From Ostrinia nubilalis (taxonomy: Eukaryota > Arthropoda > Insecta > Lepidoptera > Crambidae), in contig NC_087109.1 of assembly GCF_963855985.1 (NCBI RefSeq), forward strand, positions 2,810,001 through 2,874,000: DNA of 64,000 nucleotides, read 5' to 3'. A program made the position numbers and the translations under genes. The notes beneath the pieces are model-generated. The model had not been told where the DNA came from, did no database searches, and saw only the letters and a list, made by a program, of their open reading frames with translations. Below, in pieces: positions 12,092 through 22,227 of the stretch (its first letter is position 1; the number at the start of each line of letters is the position of its first letter).

Positions 12092-12097
12092 AATAAA
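12092..12097 (+). terminator. Candidate polyadenylation signal of the protease gene
   Basis: AATAAA lies 130 bases after the protease stop codon. An ATTAAA-like motif closer to the stop (about 11973) is an alternative. Confidence 0.45.
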
Positions 12098-12625
12098 CAT
12101 TTTGTTCTTTAAAACATGTACATTTTAGTAAGTTATAATTTGGATAGATGGCGCTGTGCGTAGTAATTGATACATCTACTCGACACTAGATGGCGCTAAA
12201 TAAGATTGAAAATATTATGTCTTTAGTGTTACTACTCATCAATAGATGTCGCTGTACAACAACTTAAATTTTTTTACTGTATTTTTTTTAACGAAAAGAT
12301 TTTCACTAATAATTGTTTACCCATCCAATGACAACCACAACATAAAATGTTTAGCTTTGGTATGATGTGCTGATACGGGCCTACCGATAATAAAAAAAAT
12401 ACCCTACCCTTTCATGGCAGGACAGTAATTTTCAGGATACAAACAAGATAACCAAAATACCTACTACGTTTAGTATTATTTTTATCACAAAAAGGTTAGA
12501 TGCTACTAATAGGTATTATAAAAAAATATAAATACAATTTAATTAGTATCGTGTGACCACGTTTTAATACGATCTAATGTCCCTGGTTTATTATTGAATC
12601 TAGATTTTCTTTGTATAATAATAAT

Positions 12626-12818
12626 GACTATTCCCACCTCTCGTTCCCATCACTGCAACTCTTGTGTAGCTTGACCGCCATAAAAACCCGACCAATGAAG
12701 GTCAAATTTGTCCAGGGGGAAAGTTAAACTGTCGCAACGAAATTAATCTGAAGAACATAGGAGGAGTTCGAAATTAAGGTTCGACTTCCCTCCCTTGCAA
12801 AGCGGATGACAGGTGACA
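12626..12818 (+). repeat. Rep-A interspersed repeat
   Basis: Near-complete copy: GACTATTCCCACCTC start, central AACCCGACCAATGAAGG, and an end at TTGCAAAGCGGATGACAGG. Short internal deletions are visible compared with the copy at 18888. Confidence 0.75.
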
Positions 12819-13057
12819 AACAAAGGGTTAATAACCTTTAAGAAAAGAAGATTTTCTTTGTATGTCTAGGTGATAAATTATTCAGTTCGCTCGTACCTAT
12901 AGAATGTGAGTGATCCTGGTATCAGATGATACTTAATGATCCACAATGGGCATCTGACTGGAATCGCCCTTTTAGTGGTTAGCACGCTATTATCCCGTGA
13001 AGTGCACCATAGTGACTAAAAATTCATGAAATTATGCACAGTTTCCCATTACACACG

Positions 13058-13322
13058 ACGGCTGTTTGGTGTAGTGGTTCGGAAACGGACTACTATGCCG
13101 AGAGCCCCGAGAGGTCCCGGGTTCGATTCCCGGCCGGGTAGAAATTGAAATGATACATTTTAATTTCTGCGACGGGTCTGGGTGTTACTATGTATAATAT
13201 TATATGTATTTAAAAAAGTAATAACTGTATATTCGTTAAGCCATAACACAAGCTTTAAGTTGCTTACTTTGGGGCTAGCTGGCGCTGTGTAAAATTGTCC
13301 AAAGATTTATTTATTTATTTAT
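13058..13322 (+). mobile_element. SINE-1, tRNA-derived
   Basis: The head has an A-box-like GGTGTAGTGG and a perfect B box GGTTCGATTCC inside a tRNA-like fold (about 13060-13140). A unique body follows, ending with ACAAGCTTTAAGTTGC and GGCGCTGTGTAAAAT, then an ATTT-type tail. The same layout occurs at 20854-21099. It is not a functional tRNA gene because the homology continues well past the tRNA part. Confidence 0.8.
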
Positions 13323-13653
13323 TGATCCTTGCTTGTGAGCTTTTTATTATGAAAAATAAGTACAAATTACCTACTTTATTAATTATTATTATAACCGTAA
13401 CATGATACAGATCTTGACGCCACAGACATAACTGAGCAACAATTAACATAGTAATGTGTTGCGTAACTAGAAGCAATGTACCAGGAGCGCATAGGATTCG
13501 AAGAATGTGTACAATTCTAGGGCCTTTTAATAGAAATACGATAGGTACTAGCATTAAAGGTGACGAGAGAATGAGAACATAAAATGAGTCATAAATCGTC
13601 TACAATAAACAGCTTGTATAAAAAACCGAACAAGTTTAAGGCTGAGTTGCGAA

Positions 13654-13840
13654 AAACGCGACTTCGTACGCGTGGATCCCATTTTAACCCCTTAGGGGTG
13701 GAGTTTCGTAAAATCCTTTCTTAGCGGATGCCTACGTTATATCATCTACATGCATGCCTTTCAGCCCGATCCGTCCAGTGGTTTTGGCTGTGCGTTGATA
13801 AATTACTATGTCAGTCAGTCACAGTTATAGATTTAGATAT
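13654..13840 (+). repeat. Rep-C interspersed repeat
   Basis: GCGACTTCGTACGCGTGGA core, then CCCTTAGGGGTGGAGTTTCG, AGCCCGATCCGTCCAGTGG and a short CAGT tail. Confidence 0.65.
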
Positions 13841-14178
13841 CACGTTTGTATGGTTCGACTTAATTTTTATTTAAAAAATAAAACTCAATTAATAAAACTT
13901 TAAACATCTACTACTTACACCCTTTGAGTGGGGAATCCCTAAAAAAATACGTCTCTTTCATGAAAACCCAGACTAAGCTTTCGGTCCTAAAAAGCTGATT
14001 TCTTTCAGAGGTTTCTTTGCAAAGTAAATAAGAAATAAAGAAGGTTATTTTCAAATTAAACTCCTGAATAGGGTGGCAAAGTTTGTATTTAACATTTTGT
14101 GGTCAGATTTAGTTGAAACTTTTAATAATCTTTGACAAAATCGAGCACCTTTTTCAGCATTTAAAATCATTCAATCTA

Positions 14179-14368
14179 CTATATAAAAATAAGTCGGGTT
14201 TTCCTCCCTGACGCTCCAGAACGCACGAACCGATTTCCACGGTTTTGCATTCGTTGGAAAGGTCTCGGGCTCCGTGAGGTTTATAGCAAAGAAAATTCGG
14301 GAAAAGGGGGTAAAACGGGATCCACGCGTACGAAGTCGCGGGCGGCCGCTAGTATATGTATAAAGATC
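14179..14368 (-). repeat. Rep-C/D-type repeat, reverse orientation
   Basis: Ends with GGGATCCACGCGTACGAAG and GCGGGCGGCCGCTAG, the reverse complement of the Rep-C start. It adjoins the LINE remnant that follows. Confidence 0.55.
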
Positions 14369-14369
14369 T

Positions 14370-14615
14370 AACATAAACATAGTGCAGAGACTGCAGAATG
14401 GCATCCTAAGAACCATCTCAAATGCACCATGGTCCATTACCAACACTAAAATCCACGAAGCTCTGAGCATGAGAACTGTTAGGGAGGAGCTAAAGCTGAC
14501 AGGGAATAAATATAAAACGCGACTGGAAAATCACCCAAATCAGTTGGCTACTGCGTTGGCAACCATCAGCTACACCAAACGACTGAAGCGCCACGATATA
14601 CTTGGTGACAGATAG
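14370..14615 (+). mobile_element. Jockey-clade LINE reverse-transcriptase C-terminal remnant
   Basis: The + strand frame encodes VQRLQNGILRTISNAPW, then IHEALSMRTVREELKL and RLENHPNQLA before a TAG stop. This is the well-known Jockey-type ORF2 end (QRFQNK..NAPWYV..I..DL..PTV.EEI). Only the last 80 or so codons remain. Confidence 0.85.
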
Positions 14616-14737
14616 TGAATGAAGAGTATCCTGCTGGGGAGCTCCTTGAACATGTTAAAACTGCATGGAACAAATCTGCTTATAGTTTGGGACTGATTGC
14701 ATAATTATGAGCGCAAGAAAAGATGTGATATGGGTTT

Positions 14738-14992
14738 ACCCCATCTCTTGTTCCCACCACTGCAACTCCTGTTAACAGGATCTACAAAGAAACTTGTATT
14801 CAATATTATTGGATGTCGGATTTCGAACTCCTGCTATGTTTTTCTAATTAATTTCGTTGCGGGTCCAGTGACAGTTTAACTTTCCCTCGGGACAAACTTG
14901 ACCTTCATTGGTTGGGTTATTGGCGGTCAAGCTGTAGATCCTGGCTGCACAGGAGTTGCAGCGGTGGGAGCTAGAGGAGGGAATAGTACTGA
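14738..14992. repeat. Rep-A pair in head-to-head inverted arrangement
   Basis: A short + strand Rep-A start (14738-14790) is followed by a longer - strand copy (about 14815-14992, ending GAGGGAATAGTA). The two share the same end sequence in opposite orientation. Confidence 0.65.
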
Positions 14993-15737
14993 ATCGGATG
15001 TACCTATGATATGACACTGATTGTTCTCAGTTAGGTCCATTGCCGGGTTGAATCAACCTGTTTGTCCGATAAGATGGATCATTACGGAATATTGTTATCG
15101 GGCATTGCATTGTGCATTTAAAAGTGCGTAATCATGAGTAGAGTTTTCCTTTTTTCTTCTATGAAACAAAACTTTCGACAGACATTGTAACTGACACCAA
15201 ACTTGATGATTCACAACGAACAAGCTTATAGAGTTAGTCACTCCGTGTGATATTTGTCGTCTTATTTCCAGTAGAGAGCCTTATTGACGCCTTTAGTAAC
15301 TTATAGTCAATCAAACCAGTGGATAACACAATATTGAACGCATAGAAAATTCTTATTTGAATGAACTTACAAACTTATGTATACTCTACAAAATCATCAT
15401 AAATGCTATAATATTTTCAGTCAAGCCTCGTAGTTGTATTGTCTGTAACGACAAGTGGAGTGGAACGCCTCTACAATGTTTTGAAAAAAATTAAATTTGG
15501 TTACACAACAATTGGATGGTGTCATGTAATACTTATTTGAAGTAACTAACTACTTATTCTGTCTTTTATTTTTTGCATTCAGTTATTTTTTATTTTTCTA
15601 CTTTAGTATTCTTGAATCTTGGTTACGGGTGGTTTTGCTCTCTCGTTCTCATCACTGTAACATTCAGTAAAGCCTAGATCGTCTAGGATCTAGGTTAGAT
15701 TAAAACCTAGATATTTACCTTGAAAATGGAAAAATTT
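14993..15737. other. Intergenic, little recognised
   Basis: No gene seen. A very degenerate Rep-A-like segment is possible at 15637-15690 (TCTCTCGTTCTCATCACTG). Confidence 0.35.
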
Positions 15738-15996
15738 AAGGATTTTCTGTTCGGTTTGGTTGGTGGTAGGGCTTGTTCTAAATCCGCCATCATCCATCAA
15801 CCATCTTAACTAAGTCTGTCGCCATAACAACAATATTAACAGCATTGTTGTGTTCCGGCAGTTAGAGGTAAGATAGCCAGTTCCTCCGTGGTTGAGGATT
15901 CCGAATGAAGCTCGCCTCCACCTTCGGCCTGATCATCATTTACCATCAGGTGAGATAAAGGCCAAGAGCTTTCTCGTTGTGGATAAAAAAAAAATC
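15738..15996 (+). mobile_element. SINE-2, 5'-truncated
   Basis: Matches the SINE-2 body without the tRNA-like head: TTTCTGTTCGGTTTGGTTGG, CCGGCAGTTAGAGG, GGTTGAGGATTCCG and CATCAGGTGAGAT, ending in GTTGTGGATAAAAAA. Confidence 0.8.
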
Positions 15997-16811
15997 AGCC
16001 TGTCCCTTGTACGAAATGGGTACAGCTACAAAATAAGTAGATTTTTTAATATTGAACTTTATTTCCGTCTTAAATCCATCTCCAAACGTCATCTAAGCTA
16101 TTTGGCAAGCGCTCATAACTTATGATGGACTTAGCGTTGCATAACGCGGGCCAAATCCGCCGATGGCATGAATCGAGTTACATAACTGTTCTCATTTCTG
16201 TCCGCCATTCTATTTTCTAGCCATTCCGCAAAATTATCAACTCGTGCGCAGCGATTTTTATAACACTTCCCCGGAAGGTAGTTCTGGTAAACTTGTGGGT
16301 CACAATGTCACAAAACTAGTGACAACTTTTGGATTGAGAGACTGGGACGTCTTCAATAAATACTAGGGGGGGCTCTGGGCATTTATTAAATGCCTAGGTC
16401 CCATTCTTATGAAGGGTCCCATTCTTATGAAGGTCCACAAATTGTCCAATGGAAATGTGGAACCTGAATAACAAAACTTAAAAGTGTAGCTCAATTGGAC
16501 TTCTCAAAATGCTCTCGAAGTATCGAATAAATTTCATTTTAGTTATTATTAATTTCCGCAGAACATCGCGGAATTTTCCACACAAAACTTACATAGTTTT
16601 GTGTATGATGAATAATTTAAAAGTAACAAACTACTCGGCCAAAGTAAATCAGTGTGTTAGCAGTTCAAATACATTAATTAATCAGTATTATTTAATTCAA
16701 TGACTAATGTAAAGTATTGTTCGAAAATCGGGTTCAATCGGAATGCATTTTGAATAATGTCAAGGTCGTGTATTTATATAAATTAGATCATGAAAATATG
16801 AAGATCCACAA

Positions 16812-16957
16812 GTCCACAAGGTGGACCGACGACCTCATAAAGGTACAAGAAGGCGCTGGATACAGGCCGCCACCAACCGGCCATTGTGGAAATCATTGGG
16901 GGAGGCCTATGTTCAGCAGTGGACGTCCTGTGGCTGAAATGATGATGATGATGATGA
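16812..16957 (+). mobile_element. RTE-1 LINE 3' end
   Basis: The + strand reads into the RTE-1 C-terminus (GTGGACCGACGACCTCAT, then ATGTTCAGCAGTGGACGTCC, coding for YVQQWTS-like residues) and stops in a TGA embedded in the (ATG)n tail. Confidence 0.85.
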
Positions 16958-16984
16958 GTAAGAAGATGTCTAGAGAATCTTGCG

Positions 16985-17105
16985 TAGGTCGTGTGGTATG
17001 GTCACCTTTTACTCTTTCCATGGATGTCGTAAAGGGTGACTTATGGGACAAAATATGGAAAAATTAGAACTTTAGCAAACGTAGAGAGTGCAGGTCAAAT
17101 CCTCC
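16985..17105 (+). repeat. LINE-like repeat fragment
   Basis: Carries CTCTTTCCATGGATGTCGTAAAGGGTGACT, split here as CTCTTTCCATGGATGTCG and TAAAGGGTGACT, a motif also found diverged at 22763-22800. It probably derives from a retroelement coding region. Confidence 0.4.
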
Positions 17106-17204
17106 ATATGCCCCCGCTAAATTATATGGTCTTGGTCATGCTTCAGCAGTGGAGACTTAAAAACCTGATGATTAGAGTCCAGAAGAAAACTTTGAATCGT
17201 TCGA

Positions 17205-17270
17205 TCTCGTTCGTTTCAGCCAAATGGCGCCCACTGCAGCATCTGCTGGACAAAGGAAAGAAACGTTTAT
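17205..17270 (-). mobile_element. RTE-2 LINE 3' end remnant
   Basis: CGTTCGTTTCAGCCAAATGG followed by CACTGC and GCTGGACAAAG is the reverse complement of the RTE-2 end (FVQQW..FG stop, then tail). Confidence 0.5.
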
Positions 17271-17387
17271 TACGATTGAACATCATGCACTTACTCGTAG
17301 TTACGTAGTTAAGAACAAAGAAAGTATACAGAAAAAAAAGACAAATAGCACATAAATATCACAAGGAAATAAAAAGTGAACTGAGCA

Positions 17388-17600
17388 GTGCCACCCTGTT
17401 GTAACAGCGATGCCCATCGCAATGGGACTCCACTCAGCATATACCGTGGCCCACGATGGGAAAGGCCACGACTCTGGTTTTCAGTGTGCCCCAAAGGCCT
17501 CCCCCAAGGGTTTCTACAACGACTGGTCCAAGGGTTTCTACATTCAGGTACCTACTCCTTGCGACCTTCAGAAGATCGTCGGTCCACCTAGTGGGAGGTC
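17388..17600. repeat. Degenerate LINE-related sequence
   Basis: Contains CCAAAGGCCTCCCCCAAGG and an imperfect internal duplication of GGGTTTCTAC, resembling a reverse-complement RTE C-terminus. It ends in GATCGTCGGTCCACCTAG, like RTE-1 copies. The short open frames here are explained by this remnant. Confidence 0.45.
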
Positions 17601-17712
17601 TTTAAAGTTACTCGGAAAATTAAAGTTTAAAAAAAGTTTCTTGAACATTATTTTTTACAACACCTCGAAAAGATTTAAAATTAAATACGTTACTGTAGAT
17701 TGGAAAATGGAA

Positions 17713-17762
17713 ATCTTTGGGCCTTTGTCCATCAGTGGGCGTTATTTGGCTGAAACGATAAA
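17713..17762 (+). mobile_element. RTE-2 LINE C-terminal remnant
   Basis: GGGCCTTTGTCCATCAGTGG, then TTTGGCTGAAACGA: the final codons and tail start of the RTE-2 family. Related remnants lie at 5222 and 54806. Confidence 0.55.
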
Positions 17763-18163
17763 TTTTACAAACTGTTGTATAAATAACGTTACAACTAGAT
17801 TTATCAATTACCACCAAGGAAATAATTAGTAGTAATTAAACTGTAAACAAATTAATAATCATGTTTATATCATGGGAAACTGTTGATGAAAGTAATAAAA
17901 TCATCTCTTGTAAGAATACATTATAACATTATTGTACTAATTAATTACTAATCTATGTGAACAAACATTAATAAGTGTGACGTTTTTTATACTCAATACG
18001 TTTATTGCTTCCATAATAATACATATTTAGGTCTTACATTATTGTAGTTATAGATATTAATAGCTTTATAGAATGCAGTGTTAAACATAGTAGATCTACT
18101 ATACATGGTTATGTCAATATAAATGATTTTAAAAAATCAAGTACTTAAGAGATTCGAATATCC

Positions 18164-18462
18164 GGGTTAGTAGTAGTTTCGCACGATTTTCCTTCGCACG
18201 AATGTGCGAAACGTCCCCTTTCAATAATATTTTTTTTAGTAGGCGTTTCACCCGGATGATTCAAAAGTATTAAAAACGGGTGCGAATCGACCCCTTTGAG
18301 AACTAGTAATCGCATACTACTTGTTCAAAAAAGAGTCGATTCGAACGCGATTTTAATACTTTTAATACATTCGGGCGAAACGCTTACTAAAAAAAATATT
18401 ATTGAAAGGGGACGTTTCGCACATTCGTGCGAAGGAAAATCGTGCGAAACTACTACTAACCC
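18164..18462. mobile_element. Foldback MITE, 299 bp, with 8-bp target-site duplication
   Basis: Ends are GGGTTAGTAGTAGTTTCGCA in inverted orientation, and almost the whole element is one palindrome with arms of about 145 bp. It is flanked by GAATATCC on both sides (18156-18163 and 18463-18470). A truncated relative lies at 62263-62450. The 8-bp duplication points to hAT-, P- or Merlin-type mobilisation, but the target does not fit the hAT nTnnnnAn pattern. An open frame of about 64 codons inside is only the palindrome read through. Confidence 0.9.
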
Positions 18463-18887
18463 GAATATCCAAGTAGTTTATAATGTTTGAATATTGTTTT
18501 GTAGTTTTCATAAAGATTCAGTAAACAAATCAATTTTATGTAATGTTACTGTGTTTATAAAATCAGCAGAAAGCAAAGCAGTTAAAAACAGTACCTAATT
18601 ATTAAAACATAATAATGAATCTAACCTATTGCTGATCGTCAAAACCGTAGTATACTTACCATTTGTTGGTTTTTATCGTCATAAAATAGTTAAGCTGGAT
18701 AAAACATACCTACCTGCTAATTGACAATAGAACACAAATAGATAAGTGGATATTTATATCAGTAAAATAATCATCTAAATCAATTATGAATATAGATAAT
18801 AAAAAACGCGGCTTCTGCTCCCGCGCAATCTAAATGCGCATTTGGTATAGGGTTGCCACTGCATCCCTTTTAGGACATGTACTCTAC

Positions 18888-19113
18888 GGGACTATTCCCA
18901 CCTCTCGTTCCCACCACTGCAACTCCTGTGTAGCCAGGATCTACAGCTTGACCGCCATAACAATATAAGCTATATGTTTTCCTAATAAAGAAAATAAATA
19001 AATAAATAAAAACCCAACCAATGAAGGTCAAGTTTGTCCCGGGGCAAAGTTAAACTGTCATTGAACCCGCAACGAAATTAATCAGAAGAACATAGGAGTT
19101 CGAAATTAAGATT
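18888..19113 (+). repeat. Rep-A interspersed repeat with internal AT-rich insertion
   Basis: GGGACTATTCCCACCTCTCG start, CCTGTGTAGCCAGGATCTAC and ATTAATCAGAAGAACATAGG. About 45 bp of AT-rich sequence with an AATAAA/ATAA run interrupts it after GACCGCCAT. Confidence 0.8.
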
Positions 19114-19131
19114 CGTACACATTTACTCTAG

Positions 19132-19345
19132 GTGACATCCCGTTTTTTGCAGGAACTGTTTTTTACAGGCCCGGTTTACTATACGTGTTTTAATAACTTC
19201 ATACTATAATTCACACGAACATCCAGTTTGCAGTGTCCCGAAAAAAACCGATCCGTTCGAATTTGGGATTAGAATTTTAAACACACACTTCTGTTCTCAC
19301 GACAGGGCAGGTTGTGGGATCCTGGATTACTGGATCCAGCAAAAC
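19132..19345 (+). repeat. Rep-E interspersed repeat
   Basis: Starts CCGTTTTTTGCAGGA and ends ACTGGATCCAGCAAAAC. The ends are weak inverted repeats (GTTTTTTGC against GCAAAAC), so a DNA-transposon derivative is possible. A similar copy lies at 58121-58330, and fragments at 38375, 38985 and 50849. Confidence 0.6.
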
Positions 19346-19418
19346 TGAATTATCATGGGAACAGGTCCTTAGGTAAAGGAATATGTTAAATACAGTCCCT
19401 CTACTTTCCCACCATTAA

Positions 19419-19561
19419 GCTTCAACTACACCAACGCGTGCAGATCGCCATCGGCGCCGGCCGTAACCATGACAGTTTGAGCGACCTGTCAGTTCCCTAT
19501 GATCGCGCCGTGTTCTTGCCGGCGATGGCGATCACGCGTTACGCGTTAGTGTGGTTGAAGC
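19419..19561. mobile_element. MITE-like inverted repeat, 143 bp
   Basis: Terminal inverted repeats of 20 bp with two mismatches (GCTTCAACTACACCAACGCG and its partner), with a GC-rich inner stem (GATCGCCATC, CGCCGGC). No coding capacity. Confidence 0.65.
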
Positions 19562-19689
19562 ATTACATCTGCATAACTCAGCGATCCAAAGTGATTCTTG
19601 TCCTCTTCTTACTCAACTGCGACAGAAGGAGGGTCATGTTTTGTCTTACTTGTCCCACCAATTTTAGCCAATCACAATAAAATCGACGG

Positions 19690-20590
19690 ATATTATCGCT
19701 TTCACTACTAATACTATTTTCTTCTATTTGTCTATTAAAATCATAATCTCTTTAAGGATAATCCTAAAGCCACACGTTGTCGCTTATTAAACCTTAATAA
19801 TCTTACTAAAACTGTCATAATCCTCAAACCAGTCATAATTCCAACTTGCAATCACCATCTTGCTTTACATTGCTATAACAAAACCGTACTTATGACTATC
19901 TACATTAGACACCAATATCAACTTTCATGTGCGTATACCACCCACATTTTAATCGCGTACCCACATCCTCCGTTACTGCCAACCCTACCGCACGCACACA
20001 TGCCCAAGCTGCGTACGCGCAGCCCTCTGTTGCAATCCCTTAAATAGGTCACCCAGACGGCAATAGAAAGACGCAGGGCCGGCGCCAGGGCGATACGGAT
20101 CGGTTTTTTTATCGGTAAATTATCATAGATAATACCTAAATATTTGTGAATTATGCATTTTGGAGTTTTGAATTGGTAATAGAGGATTGTAATTATGAAT
20201 CAGGAAGTGAACGTGTGGAAAATTTTTGAGGAAGGAATAGCGATTTAAGTTATTTTACTCTCACTTATTACTCTAAAAAAAATATGTTTGCTGATCTTTT
20301 TTATGTCACGCAAAAAAAAAACGGTTGAAAAGTGATTTGTTGTAACTGTCGTTGGTGTTTGAAAAAAAAAAACTGGAGAAAAGCTTTTTCGCAAGTTTAT
20401 TCAACGATCAGTTTATATTGAATTTACAAAATAATGTGCAAAATGACAAAATCCTATATTTTATATTGTAAAAATAATATGATTTAATCATTTTCAGTTT
20501 AATCCTACTTGCTAATAAGAGAAGTCCAAGTCCGCCCCTTACATTAAAACTTAAAAAGATTGTTTGCATCTTTTAGTTAACAATTTTAGG
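19690..20590. other. Intergenic, nothing recognised
   Basis: AT-rich sequence without long frames or recognised repeats. A short (GT)n run follows at about 20606-20622. Confidence 0.35.
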
Positions 20591-20853
20591 TCACAGGCCC
20601 TTCGTGTGTGTGTGTGCGTGTCTATTTCGGTTGATAACTCCATTTGATACACACGGAGGTATGCGGCATTCTGTATCAATCCTCAACTGGGTATTTATGA
20701 AGATTAATTTCAGCCAAAGAATTTAATTTTTTGATGGAGATATTTTGAAAAATGTGGGTAGTTGTGTGCCTTGGGAAAGAAAGGCTTTTCACGTTGACAG
20801 ATGTCAGACTCTTTACATAATATTATATTTTCTTGAAACTCTTCCTCCATACC

Positions 20854-21099
20854 GTCGGCCGTTTGGTGTAGTGGTTCGAAACGGACTTACTATTCCGGAG
20901 GTAGCGGGTTCGATTCCCGCACAGTACAAACATTTGTGTGCATGAGCATATTTGTTTGTATTGGACTGGGTGTTTTCTATGTACATAATAAGTATGTATT
21001 TACAAAAAAATTTTATTTAAGTAATGTTTATATCCGTTGTCTAGTACCCATAGTACAAGCTTTGCTTAGTTTGGGACTAGAAGCGCAGTGTAAAATGTC
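20854..21099 (+). mobile_element. SINE-1, tRNA-derived, near full length
   Basis: The head carries GGTGTAGTGG (A box) and GGTTCGATTCC (B box). The body carries TTGGACTGGGTGTTTTC and CATAGTACAAGCTTTGC, ending GAAGCGCAGTGTAAAATG. It directly abuts an oppositely oriented RTE-1 tail. Confidence 0.85.
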
Positions 21100-21252
21100 T
21101 CATCATCATCATCATCATGTCAGCCATAGGACGTCCACTGCTGAACATAGGCCTCCCCTAATGCTTTCCACGTTGATCGATTGGTAGCGGCCTGCATCCA
21201 GCGCTTCCCTGCTACCTTTACGATGTCGTCGGTCCACCTTGTAGGCGGACGT
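21099..21252 (-). mobile_element. RTE-1 LINE 3' end
   Basis: Six CAT units, then the reverse complement of the RTE-1 C-terminus through GGTCCACCTTGTAGGCGG. Confidence 0.85.
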
Positions 21253-21557
21253 CAAATGTCTAAGGATATTTATTTATTATTTATTTATTATTTACACTCC
21301 TCTGTTATCTTTTCGGTAGAGCTTTTTTTAAAGTACCTGATTTATGATATTAGAGATAGAGAGGAAAGCCCGAAATCAGATCTATACTGTTACACTGTAT
21401 AGAGCAGCAGTTCATAACATGTTAGATAATGTAACACTACCTAGTCTTCCCATGGTATCCCATGAATCCTGCTGTAATGTATACCTTAAAATAGTTTATA
21501 GAAACTGAAATGAAATAGAAACGTACTCAACATCTTATCATCCTCATTTTATTTCAC

Positions 21558-21905
21558 AAACTTGGCATTCACTGGTTGAGATTTTATCGGTCAAACTCTA
21601 CATCCTGGCTTCACAGGACTTGCAACGATGGGAACATGGTGTGGGGATCACTATCATCACTTTAGCCTACGGACCTGTCATTCGCTTTGCAATGGTCCCT
21701 CCATTGCAAAGCGAATGACAGGTCCGTTGAACCTTAACTTCAAACTCCTACGTTCTTCTGATTAATTTCGTTGCGGGTCCAATGACAGTTAACTTTCCCC
21801 CGGGACAAACTTGACCTTCACTGGTTGGGTTTTTATTGGCGGTCAAGCTGTAGATCCTGGCTACACAGGAGTAGCAGCGGTGGGAACGAGAGGTGGGAAT
21901 AGTCC
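21558..21905 (-). repeat. Two Rep-A copies in reverse orientation with a perfect hairpin between them
   Basis: A truncated copy (about 21558-21640) is followed by a near-complete copy (about 21701-21905, ending GAGGTGGGAATAGTCCC). Between them, 21671-21725 forms a perfect 25-bp stem with a 5-base loop built from the Rep-A end (GGACCTGTCATTCGCTTTGC). Confidence 0.75.
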
Positions 21906-22227
21906 CGTTTCAGACTATGGAAGTTTAACTGGATATATCTAAGTCTCCAGAAGACTTTAAACTAAACTAGACCTCGTATATTAAGAACGACGCATTTCCA
22001 CCATCTCAAGGTTGCACCAAACGCAGGCCGCGGGTCATGTTGACTAACGATTCTTTCGTGTTAATTGTATGCCGTCTGTCCGGTAATCAGGCCTTGCTTG
22101 AATTAGTTCAATTAATTAATTCTCCGATGTGTACTCGTAGACTGACCTATTGTCAGTAGATAATAATAATGACAACTTTGGGCTCCGATAATAAAAGCAT
22201 GTAGTTCCGGCAGAGTAGAATAAAATT

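Noticed and set aside
13060..13140. A tRNA gene, and a similar one at 20854-20930
   Set aside because: Both continue into the same SINE-1 body and the arms pair poorly.
18296..18490. 64-codon + strand gene
   Set aside because: It lies within the arm of the foldback MITE at 18164-18462 and its target duplication.
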